Positions 40,270-52,200 of a DNA stretch of 64,000 nucleotides are shown piece after piece; the first letter of the stretch is position 1; every line of letters starts with the position of its first letter. Made by a program: the position numbers and the translations under genes. The stretch spans positions 873,001-937,000 of the forward strand of contig NC_087117.1 of the NCBI RefSeq assembly GCF_963855985.1, given 5' to 3'. This DNA comes from Ostrinia nubilalis (taxonomy: Eukaryota; Arthropoda; Insecta; Lepidoptera; Crambidae). Below the pieces are notes generated by a model. That model saw nothing but the letters and a program-made list of their open reading frames with translations, was not told the origin of the DNA and searched no databases.

Positions 40270-43200
40270 GTAAGATAATTTAATTAAAATAGAAAATATT
40301 GATACTAAGTGCCTTCCTATAATGTGATGTTTCGTAATAAACCATTACATATACCATAAATCAAAGCACAAAAGGGACAAACTTGACCTCCACTGGTTGG
40401 GTTATTGGCGGTCAAGCTGTAGATCCTGGCTACACAGGAGTTGAAAGAAAAGAAAGAAATATTTATTACGATGAACATCACTTAGAGAACAAAGAAAGTA
40501 TACGCAAATAAGACAGAAATAGCACATAAATATTACAAGGAAATAAAAAGTGAACTGAGCAGTGCCACCCTGTTACAACAGCGATGCCCATCGCAATGGG
40601 ACTCCACTCAGCATATGCCGTGGCCCACGGTGGGGAAGGACACGATGCTGGTTTTCAGTGTGCCCCATGCCGAGTGGAAGTCACAGACTGCAGACACCAA
40701 CCTAAACTGCATATAAAACAGTTTAAAAATAAATATATGTGGGAATAAGGAGTTTGGTTTAGTTTTTATTTTTAATTATGTTCTTTATGGTGAGATGTCA
40801 GATTTGGTTTAGATGACGTTAGCTGTCTGTAAAAAGATGTACGATTTTGTAAGACGATTTTAATAAAATGAAGAATGAATAAAACCATTATTTTCAATAA
40901 CAATCTCACAATCCCACAACTTTTTTGGGGGCTCGTTCGGGATATAGTTGGGATAAGCAGGGATTGAGAGGATTGATCATGGGGGTCAAGCTCATCATTG
41001 AAAACTAATGGTTCAAGACGACGACGGAAGACGAAAATTCAAGACGTAAAATACGACGAAAGATGATGAAGGTGACTTGTTACGACGGTGATCATTTCTG
41101 ATGAATTCAAGTAAAGTATCTTACTATACGACGACGACTTACGACGAAGACGAAGAAGACGAAAGATATTTTACCGAACATGCCGCCTAAGAAGAAAGGT
41201 CAGGAGCCGAACGAAGATGAAGAATACCATGAGTGCCATGAAGATGTTGGGGTTCAGATATCGTTCCGAGACTTGGAGAAGTCGATGAATGTTTTTACTG
41301 GCGATGATACCTATCCTGTAACAGAATTTATAGAAGAGTTTGAAGACGTTGCTGATTTGATGAAGTGGACTAATGTAGAGAAATTAGTTTATGCGAAGAG
41401 ACTGCTGGGAGGAACTGCCAAGTTATTTTTGAGGTCTATTGGTAGAGTTAAAGACTACACTAATTTGAAGAGAGCGCTCAAGGAAGAATTCGCACCCAAA
41501 CTGAATAGCGCGACGATCCACAAGAGACTAATTGAACGTAAGATGAAGAGTGATGAAACTTACCAACAGTACTTTTTGACGATGAAAGAGATAGCGTTAC
41601 ACGGGAAAGTTGAAGATGCTGCCCTGATGGAGTACGTTATAGACGGAATTAGAGACGTTGAGACGAATAAAGTTATACTTTATGGCGCCGCGGATATTAA
41701 GGAGTTCAGGAAGAAATTAGAGATATACAGCGAATTTATGAAGAAGTTAGCGAAACCAACACCTACGACGTCAAATCACCAAGGAAGTCAAGGTAATCGA
41801 AGATCAGGCAATGATGATAATCCGAAGAGAAGATGTTATAACTGCGGAGCTTTGGATCATCAATCTTCTGCATGTGGAAAGGGAATTAAATGCTTTAGAT
41901 GCAATGTCCAACGTGGACACAAGAGTGTTGATTGTCCCAATAACGAATCGAAGAAGACGTTGAGTATTCTTAAAGTAGTAAAAGATGATGTACCGTTAGA
42001 GAAGATTAAGATTGAAGCAGTGGAAAAAGATGATAATACAGTTGTAGAATACGACATAGACGACTCTGGACATACGACTGAAATTAAGACAATGTTAGAA
42101 GACTGCAAGTCTACTGAAGAAATAAAGAAGAGTAATGACTGTCAGATTGAACAACTACCTGCACCACGAGTGAAACACGACGACGCCCTAAGCTGTTTAG
42201 TACTTACCGAGACGACTGCACGACTGAAGAAAGCACAAGATGAAGACGAACATATTCAGATGCTGAAAGAATGCTACCAGAATGACATGTTGCCCAAAGA
42301 GAGAAATGAAGATGGATTATTTGTAGTACCAAAGAAGATGCGTGACGAAATTATAAGAGAGAATCACGAGAGAGGGAAAGAAGGACTGTTTAACCGGATC
42401 AATAAAGGAGGTGATGAATTTGTTAAGATGCTAGAAGAGGAAAACGTAGTAAGGATGAATGAGGCAAGACGAGAGTTAAGAGAAAAGGCGAGAGAATGTG
42501 TAGAGACAATTCAAGATGGAAGTGTTAGGACTTATAACAAGAAAAGAAATAAAGCTACAACATATGAGAAAGGTGATTTGAGAATTGGAAATACAGAAGA
42601 CCCTGATTTTATGAAGACGTGGATTGTTACCGAAGATGAAGGTATTTCATCTGGGACAGATGAATAATCAGGAAGGCCGTGTGGGAATAAGGAGTTTGGT
42701 TTAGTTTTTATTTTTAATTATGTTCTTTATGGTGAGATGTCAGATTTGGTTTAGATGACGTTAGCTGTCTGTAAAAAGATGTACGATTTTGTAAGACGAT
42801 TTTAATAAAATGAAGAATGAATAAAACCATTATTTTCAATAACAATCTCACAATCCCACATATATACCTAATAATAATGTGCGAATAGAGTTGTTGAATA
42901 TATTATGTACATATAAAACAATAGTTGCAGCGGTAGCACCGAGAGGTGGGAATAATCCCGTGAAAATGTACCATAAAATAATGTGACTTGTTGAAAGCCA
43001 ATGTTGTGCCTCAACTCTAGGACTATCCAGACCAATTTTGATTTTGTTTTAATTTGATTTCATTTATAGGCGCCGAGTGCTCAGATTCTATCGGCAATTC
43101 AGGGAGATGTGTCAGGATCAGACACTGCAAAGAAATTGAATTCATCAAGAAAGAGCGCTACTCTAACGTAAGTTTGGTCTTTGGTCATTTACTTACTGCC

Positions 43201-46200
43201 CGTTCGCGCTAAGTTTGCCGGTCCGTGGAATGCGCGTCCCCCCCCCCCCCCCAATCGCGATTAAACGCAATTAATGTGTCATATTTTAGGCAAAAACACA
43301 ATTTTTATCAATAATAATAAATAAAAAATATTTTAAATATAGTTTGATAAGATTATAAACGATTCCCTTCGAGTGACGTCATATCGCCAGCGGCAAACTT
43401 AAAGCGAACGGATAGTACCTACTTATGGTCTCAGTCACTGAGGTACCTATGGAGGCGGCACGGGTCTTTTTGGGACGTCAAAGTTAGCGAGACTTCAAAT
43501 ATGCTTCTTCTTCTTCTTCTTATTAATGGCGATGAACTTGTGTTTTTCGCCACAGGGCACACTGTTCCGCCAATATCACGTGCGCAGCTTTTACACGGTG
43601 TAGGTATTTTGATAAATTTAAATTTTCAAAGGTATGCTAAGCAAAATACCTAAAACAGAGACATCACAAATAAGACAACACAATACATAAACATAACACA
43701 TAAAAATAAACACAAATGTGGAGGTTTAGTTTTCTGCTAGCTCTTGCCTGTTACAAATTAATTTTGTTAATGTTAACAAATATGCTTCAGATTTGAATGC
43801 TCTGGCACGTCATAATATGTCAATGTCACCCCTCCCGTGCCGCTTCCATACCTCAGGCATTGACTCAGTTAAGCGGTTAATAATGTGTTGAGGAAAAAGT
43901 TTATGTAGGTATTATATTATTAACTTCGTACGTGTGTATCCCGTTTTACCCCCTTAGGGGTGGAGTTTCGTAAAATCCTTTCTTAGCGGATGCCTATGTT
44001 ATAACATCTACCTGCATGCCTTTCAGCCCGATCCGTCCAGTGGTTTGGGCTGTGCGTTGATAGATCACTATGTCAGTCAGTCAGTCAGTCACCTTTGATT
44101 TAGATTAATGGGTATTTCTCATCGCCACGGTTCTCATCGTCACCTTCGTGGCGAATTTTATTTCTAACTTATTTCAACTTTTTGTAAACAAAAATTGTAG
44201 CGCTTGATGTGAAGATTGTATTCTCAGTAAATCAGTCAAATAGTGAGTCTCGTTTGGAAGCTTTAACGTTTTGAATTTTTTGATGCCACGAAAGTGATTC
44301 TGTACTTCACAGCAATAATTTTTTCAAACTTTACTACTGTAAATGACTCTTAAGTGTTTATAAAACATATATTTTGTCTTATTTTCATAGATAAATAGCA
44401 ATAACATAATATAAATAGGTACCTACTTAAATACAAGATAAAATTTTACCAATTAGGTCACCTACTAAGTTACAAGATTCTACGCAATTGGTTTTAAGGG
44501 TGACACTGGTGGCATTCTGAAATGCTAAAGAAGCAAAAAACGGATTATCAGTACCTCAATAAAAAAGAACTCTTACTGATTATCAGTCCCTAATCAAAAA
44601 CATTTTTTTTATTTAGGCCAGAGGGCCTCGTATTTTTTTTGTACAACTTTTAACTCAAACTTCAGATTAAATATATCTTACAAACAGATACACAGTCACA
44701 TATACAGACATACATACAGTCATACAGACAGACAACAAAAATACGAGGCCCTTATTTATTTATTGATGTACTGATCTCTACTTTACCACGTATAATTTAT
44801 TAGTTATTAAAATATTGTAAAAACATAAACACCAGTCACTATATTTAAAAAAAAACCAAAGCAAGAAATCACTTTCGTGGCCTAAAATCACCTTCGTGTA
44901 TAAAACACCACGAAGGTGATGCCACGAAGGTGACGAAAATTTTAGTTTTTTATGAATTATCCTTAAATTTTAATTTAACGGTTCAAGTCGAATACTACAC
45001 AAATAAGTCTAACATGTTAAGTTTTCAATGGCAAAGTTTCAATTAAATTGTTTAAATTTTAGAGGTAGAAAATATTGTTCAAGCAAGCGACGGTATGTCT
45101 ATGGACAATCACAAAAAGCTACGTATTTTTTTCGCGGAGCGACGATCGACCTATCTCACCTCCCCAATGGTCGAAGCGTGACTGACGTTAACCGAATAGA
45201 ACGCTGTGATTGGTTGCTGGTGTTCGGTTTAACGGCAATCTTATATTATAACTCAAAATTTTAGGTACCTAAAATCGTGTGACCAACGTATTTCGCTTTC
45301 TCAATTCAAAATAATTATAAGAAGATATTTTTTTGACTATTGTGTGGAAAGTATATTTAATTACGATGATTTTAGTATATGCTACACACAAATTGAATGA
45401 AAATTGTGAATGCAGTAACCAAATGTTTCATTGCAACCGAAGGTGTGACACGATGAGAACGCGAAAAATGACCCCGTTTTTTATCGTTTCATGTGATTTT
45501 TTCGTATTAATTTTGCTTCTATTACGATAAAATTTATTTTGTATGTAGCTAAATAGATATTTTATCATCTGATTTCAAAGGTATTGTTCTAACTTATACC
45601 GTTTATGAACTATTATTGTGTGACCATCAAATTTGAGTGTAAATGAGAAGTACCCTAATACTTCTTTAACTATTTTCCTTTATGTATTATCAAGACGACG
45701 ACCTCATAAAGGTAGCAGGAAGGCGCTGGATGCAGGCCGCTACCAACCGGGCTGTTTGAGATTGCGTCTGTCATAGTTTAGAAAATAGTAATGGAAAATG
45801 TCAAAAGTCATAGGTTCTGAAATTGTATAGCTAGATGGCGATGTGCTTCGTTCAATCGCGATATCATTTGATTTTTTCCTGGCTATTTAAGTTAAAACAT
45901 TAAGGTTCAATATACTTCACTTTACTTGGATCAGTGTTTTATTTTACAACCACGGTCCGAGCTTTTTGGGACACTGTACATTGTTGTGGTCCTTCGGTAC
46001 GCCGGATATAAAGGCCACGTGGAGGTTTGTACAGCTGGCCACTCTCTCGTCACACCGACCAAGCGGTGGACTGTCGCTTATGGTGTGCTTTGCGGAAGCG
46101 GAAAGCGGATTCTGCTGTGATGACGTCAGCGCAAAGCAGTTGGATGAGATTTTCCACCAGACGGCGCTAAAAGCAGTGCCACCCGCAAGGATCCTCCAGA

Positions 46201-49200
46201 TGGCGCTAAAAGCAGTGCCATAGACAAGGATTCTCCAGAGGGCGCTAAAAGCGGTGCGAGTTTATGGAGTTCACGAGGAGCAACCAGATGGCGGTAAAAG
46301 CAGTGCAAATCGGAAAAGTCGTGAGTCACAGTGATCAGAGACAAAATCAAAATTGACAGTTTGGACTTTGATTTTCTTTATGTAGTTAGCAGTTGTCAAA
46401 CACTTGTAATTATTTATTTAGTTTCGTAGCTAGGACTTAGAATAATCGGCGAAAAAGTGAACAGACGGGGAACCTATGCCCGATTTTTTATAAGTTCTAT
46501 TTTTTCAAACACTTAGAAAATTTTGCATCTCAGGACTTAGAATTTTTTGCGATTACGGACTTGGTATTTTCAAAGTGTGTCTAATGATTTCTTAATTAAG
46601 TGTGCGGAATTAACTAACTTTAATTTAATTGCGATGTTAATCTATGTAGGTAATTAACTGTTCATATAATATTTCCATGCCTAGTGATTTAGAGAAGTCG
46701 TTTCACTCAATGGATCACTCCTCAGAGGTCAATATGGAAGCCTTAGTTAAGTTACAGGAGGATGTGAAGGTTTCGATTAGCAAGGGTCATGTAAACTTTA
46801 AAAAGTCCCCTAAATCCAGAATTTCCCAAGCTTACATAGAGACACGGCTGGAAACATTAGAGGAACAATGGAGGTTGTTTACTGATACGCACCGAACGAT
46901 TATTTCAGATATTGAGACTGACGAGTACAGGAGCTCTAGCTATTTTACTGATGATGTTTTCGAATCCACACACGAGCTCTACTGCGATTATAAGACCAAC
47001 TTAAAAGAGAGCTTGAGTGAAGTTGTTGCTGTAGCCTCGAGCAGTAAGTCTCCTATCCCGCAGTCCGGTACGTCAGTTAGTATGCCACAGGTTAAGCTAC
47101 CCAAAATTAGTATTCCCACCTTCAGTGGAAAGTACACTGAGTGGACCACTTTTAAAGATTTGTTTGAGTCCCTGGTCCATAGGAATGATAGTCTGGAAAA
47201 TGTTCACAAGTTGCATTATCTTAAAGCCCACTTAACAGGAGAGGCAGAGCAACTTTTGCGTCACATTCCTGTTACTGATGCAAACTATACCGAATCTTGG
47301 GCTCTGTTGAACAAAAGGTTTAGCAATAAAAAATATTTAGCCAACTGTTTATTAAAGCGTTTGATTAGCCAGACAAATGTAAGTTCCGAATCATCTGAGC
47401 TAATTAAATCTTTACTAGATACAACTTGCGATTGCCTAAACGGGTTGAAGAATTTGGGTTTAGAGACAGATTCATGGGATGTCATCGTAATTTATTTGAT
47501 TAGCGCAAAATTAGATCCAGAATCTCGCAAGTTGTGGGAGGCAGAAATAAGCACTTCCGACGACCATCCTACAATGAGCCAATTTAAGAACTTTTTAGAA
47601 CATAGGTTCCGGTCGCTAGAGTTTTTGCCTTCCCGATCAGTAAAGCCAAATAATGTAGTCCGCAATAACATTTCTGTCCATCACACTGCTGAAATTTCGT
47701 GTCCATTCTGTTCAGAGAGTCATAGATTATACAATTGCAAGAATTTTGCAAAAGAACAGGTGGACACACGACGTAGTTTTGTTCAGTCCAACGGATTATG
47801 CTATAATTGTATGTGTTCTGGTCACTTCGTATTTGTTTGCCGTCAAACTTCCAGGTGCCGAGTTTGTAAAAGGAAGCATCATTCTCTTTTGCATGTCAGT
47901 AGTCCCAAATCAACTGATCAAAATGTTGAGAGCTCATCAGTTGATAAGAGTGAAGTCATTGTAGCCACTTCATTGCCTAGTAACTCCAGTGTTAATAGTG
48001 AAGTCCTTCTGGCCACTGCACGTGTTAAGGTAGAATCGCAGTCCGGAAATATGCTAACTTTTAGGTCTCTGTTGGACCAAGGTTCTCAGGCTTCATTTAT
48101 CTCGGAGTCAGCAGCACGATCACTAGGCCTTAAACGAGTTTCGTGTGATGTAAATGTATCAGGTGTAGGTGATACAGTTCAACCTGTTGTTTCGAAATCA
48201 TTGGTAAGCTTTAAGCTCCAATCGACTCTTGATCCCACTTTTGACATTCCAGTTAAAGCATACGTGTTAAAGAAACTGTCATCAGTCATCCCAAAGCGGA
48301 AGGTCAAGATTCAACTGAGTCAGAGTTTGACACAACTCAAATTAGCCGATCCCAAATTTCACACTCCTCATAAAATAGATTTGATTCTAGGAGCCGACAT
48401 TTACAGCCAGATTTTAGTTGAAGGAATAATCAAGGGTTCTCCAGGCTCTCCTCTAGCGCAGAACACAAGGCTTGGATGGATCCTATCTGGCCAGGTTCAT
48501 TCAGAACCTGTAGACGGTTCGCCGTTATGTCATAGTAGCAGAATCATCAGTTCGCACGCCCACAACGACAAGTGAGCCGTTGTTGAGGAATGGTCTCTCT
48601 TGGTTGACAAAAGAGCTATCGAATACAGTCCACTAGGTTGTAACCAAGATACCAATTTAGGAAAAACTTAGCTCTGTTTCTACAGCCACCAAAGTTAGGT
48701 CTTCACAGGTACCCAAAATATGTAACGTAGGGCTACTGGGCTAGTGAAAGAGAATGATCTTCCCCGGCTCGTTGGCTTTATGGCATCTTTGTTGACAACC
48801 ATCCCTTCGCTGGACAAATATTACACGTGTTTTCGTAGGCTAACGTGTGCAAAAGCTCTACCATAAAATGACCTGTTTCGAAATTATGTGTCTTACCTGT
48901 GGCAGCCTAATTGAGTCTCGTTTATTATTGTAGATTTTGAATGTTCTGATTTGTTAAAGTCATAAGCAACTGTACTCGCACAAGTCTCACATAGCATAAA
49001 TATTATTAGATGTGTTATGTTTTATGAATTTAATGAAGTGTCGATTGCTTTTTGTTTATTAAGTGATGCTAGTTTTGTTTTGTTTTGATAGTTTTTATAC
49101 CAGCGAATGTTATTATATCGTACCAGTGCAATTAGGTATCAAGTACACTACTTTATAACTTAAGTAATAACTAGGTTATAGGTATTTTGTCGAAGTCTCA

Positions 49201-52200
49201 TGTACGCGATACTGATGTTAATGATGAACACCGCACAGTGTTCATGGTGGGCGGTTATGTTTGAGATTGCGTCTGTCATAGTTTAGAAAATAGTAATGGA
49301 AAATGTCAAAAGTCATAGGTTCTGAAATTGTATAGCTAGATGGCGATGTGCTTCGTTCAATCGCGATATCATTTAATTTTTTCTTGGCTATTTAAGTTAA
49401 AACATTAAGGTTCAATATACTTCACTTTACTTGGATCAGTGTTTTATTTTACAACCACGGTCCGAGCTTTTTGGGACACTGTACACGGGCAATGTGGAAA
49501 TCATTGAGGAGGCCTATGTTCAGCAGTGGACGTCCTATGGCTGAAATGATGATGATGATTGTGTAAACTTGGTTTCAGATCTGCGGGTCCAGCGCAAAAG
49601 ACCCGATAATATGCTGTACAAGGAAAGACTTGAGGTATTTGTTGTTTTAAGTTGAGTTTAGACTAGACCTCCGTTAAGGTTTTCAGGTGACAACGAACCC
49701 CAGTAGCTAATTCCCCCATAAAATAAAATAAAATTGACTATTGAAGATAATAACGTTTACTTTGCATTATCTGTCACGTTATACTAAATCAATGTCACCC
49801 ATTCCCGTGTCGCTCCCATACCTCGGGCAAATTCAAATTTCAAATTCAATAATTTATTTGCTAGAATACATAATTACATGCTCGTTTTACAAAGCAGATC
49901 TTACAGAGTTAAACGTTAGACCTATAAAAAGTTTATTTCGTACAGAGTTCAACTTATGTAACATTTCAGAAATACTGATACCTGCGAGCCGGCCAGTCCT
50001 CGTCGGCCAGACATGAAAATAGGAAAAATTGCTTACCATAGTAAGTCATGGGCATTATAATATTTTCTTCTACACCCCTATATTACTTAGGCACGTAATG
50101 ATCATCATCATTTCAGCCACAGACGTCCACTGCTGAACATAGGCCTCGCCCAATAATTTCCACATCGCCCGGTTGGTAGCGGGTAGCGGCCTGCATGCCA
50201 AATACACTGCAAGATATTTTGTGCTGCAAGTTATAGATCGTTTCATCCACGAAGACGCGCCCCACCAATTATTGGTCGATCGAAGTGCTGGGTGCGGGGA
50301 GTTTGATCCGAGCAATCCGAGCGTCATTATTGTAGTGTGCTAATGGATAATTAATTAGCATGTACCGATAACACTCAAACATTAGCGGAAGAGCTGATGG
50401 CCGCTGGGGCAGGAAAGTTCTTGAGTGGCGACCACGAGCTGGAAGACGTAGCGTGGGCAGGCCTCCCACTAGGTGGACCGACGATCTGGTAAAGGTCGCG
50501 GGAAGTACCTGGATGCAAGCGGCGCAGGACCGGTCTTTGTGGAAATCCTTGGGGGAGGCCTTTGTCCAGCAGTGGACGTCTTTCGGCTGAAACGAACGAA
50601 CGAACGAACGATTAGCGGAAGAATGGTGGGGCGCGTCTTTGTGGATAAAACGATCTACATTTATCAATTTGTGATTAAACTAAATTAAAATTTAGTTTTT
50701 AACGGCTTCATTGGTTTCCAGAGTGCGTGGACTACCAAGAACAGATCAAGTTTCCGTGTGTAGGATACACATACTACGCGCAAATTAACGGTTCGACCCA
50801 GACTCGGTATACCCGCCGCGATGGCTGTTCCGACCCTCCTTCTCTTGTAATCGGCTCGAGCGGAGTCGATGCTAGCAGAGGACAATTCCCCCACATGGTA
50901 AGACACCCTATAAACGAAGAAGCTCTTGGCCTGCATCTCACCTGATGGAAAGTGATGATCAGGCCGAAGGCGGAAGCGAGCTTCTTTCTTTGTTATGGCG
51001 ACAGACTAAGGTAAGTTGGTAGTGGACTTTATGCCCGTTTTCACCATCAATCCCTAAATTTTAAGTGACCATAATGAAAACTAAATTCCTGTTATGTATC
51101 ACCATAGGGGTCACTTAAAAATAGGGATTGGTGGTGAAAACGGACATCACCAACCAAACCGAACAGAAAAATCGCCCCTACTGGGGATCATAACCGTGGC
51201 CTCTGGATCTGAAGCTTTTCTATTTATTTCCTTCTATTGAATTTTCAGGCTCTGCTCGGCTACGTCGAGGATGAGAGCGAGGTGGAGTGGCTGTGTGGAG
51301 GGACCATCATTAGCGAGCAGTTCATCTTGACTGCTGGCCACTGCACCTCGCACAAGCAGCTGTGAGTCACCAATATAGTTCCAAAATAGTGAACTGTCCT
51401 ATCGATGACATTGACAGTGGGGCGCCACCGTCAATACCGGATCGCTGGTTCCGATTTTTGCCATGTTGGAAACCATATAGTTGAACGATGGTAGCGCCCC
51501 CCTGTCATTGAGTTTGGTGGGACAGTTCGTTCAGCGTGGGTCATCTACAGGGTGGAAACGTTAAGTGATCTCACTCGATTATTTCTAAACTATACAAGAT
51601 ATTAAAAAACTGGTTACTGATCCTGAAAGTGCTTCTTGAGCTCTTTCAAACGGTACCAATAATAGGTTACAGAATAAACTGGATCTATCTGAAAATTCAT
51701 TTTTTCCAGCTTCCATACTAAATGTATGCCAGACACACAATATTAGAAGTGTATTTTTTTTTTATTTAATAATAAACTCTTAAAATAAACTCGTGAATTG
51801 TATTATCATTTAAAATGATTCATGGAAAACATTGGTTTTAGGCTTTACTTGCTATAATATTGTCAAGAGATGAGTGTCATCACTGTAGTAGTACTAAATG
51901 TATGGAAGAAGGAAACATTGAATTTTTGGATAGATCCAGTTTATTCTGTAACCTATTATTGATACCATTGGATAGAGCTTGTGAAGCACTTTTAGAATCA
52001 GAAATCAATTTTACGATATCTTGTGTAGTTTTTAAAATAATGTGACTTTACCAAATGTATGGAAGCTGAAAACATTGAATTTTCGGATAGATCCAGTTTA
52101 TTCTGTAACCTATTATTAATACCGTTTGATAGAGCTCACAAAGCACTTTCAGGATCAGTAAGTAGTTTATTGATATCTTGTATAGTTTAGAAATAATCGA

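Larger units (their letters stand above)
40734..42864 (+). mobile_element. Gypsy-like LTR element with gag-integrase fusion ORF, recent insertion
   Basis: LTRs 40738-40918 and 42680-42860 (181 bp each) are identical by eye, start TGTGGGAATA and end AATCCCACA. TATA flanks both (40734-40737, 42861-42864), a 4-bp duplication. A primer-binding site TGGGGGCTCGTTCGGGAT (40926-40943) resembles the tRNA-Pro type. Only one ORF remains between the LTRs. The element is 2123 bp, far below a full Gypsy element. Confidence 0.9.
40444..42922 (-). mobile_element. Repeat family G, itself interrupted by a Gypsy derivative
   Basis: 40444-40737 matches 15238-15495 (GAAAGAAAT, CACTCAGCATATGCCGTGGC, GTGTGCCCCATGCCGAGTGG). 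42861-42922 is its other end. The (GAAA)n side is the likely 3' tail, so it lies in minus orientation. Confidence 0.7.
40378..42967 (+). repeat. Repeat family R copy split by nested insertions
   Basis: Left part 40378-40443 ends CACAGGAGTTG. Right part 42923-42967 resumes AGTTGCAGCGGTAGCACCGA. AGTTG is duplicated (40439-40443, 42923-42927). The interruption is repeat G, which is itself interrupted by the Gypsy derivative. Confidence 0.8.
45753..49485 (+). mobile_element. BEL/Pao LTR retrotransposon lacking most of pol
   Basis: 3733 bp. LTRs 45753-45980 and 49258-49485 (228 bp, TGTTTGAGAT...CACTGTACA) differ at two sites by eye. The primer-binding-like TGGTCCTTCGGTACGCC is at 45987-46003, and the purine-rich GGTGGGCGGTTA (49246-49257) precedes the 3' LTR. 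It carries one gag-protease ORF; after it, broken pieces of the integrase C-terminus (LVKENDLPRLVGF-like near 48742) remain. It lies in protease intron 2 in the sense orientation. Confidence 0.9.
45694..49560 (+). mobile_element. RTE-like LINE fragment split by a BEL/Pao element
   Basis: 45694-45752 (GACGACCTCATAAAGGTAGC...CTACCAACCGGGC) and 49486-49560 (CGGGCAATGTGGAAATCATT...GAAATGATGATGATG) are the two halves. CGGGC is duplicated at 45748-45752 and 49486-49490. Confidence 0.9.

Noticed and set aside
45926..46350. ORFs upstream of the BEL/Pao gag ORF
   Set aside because: They cover the leader and its tandem repeat, have no gag or other domain, and are in other frames than the gag ORF.
49658..49705. 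Micro-exon TTTTCAG|GTGACAACGAACCCCA to repair the protease phase
   Set aside because: Joining it after exon 3 gives an immediate stop (G then TGA) and the length does not restore the phase.
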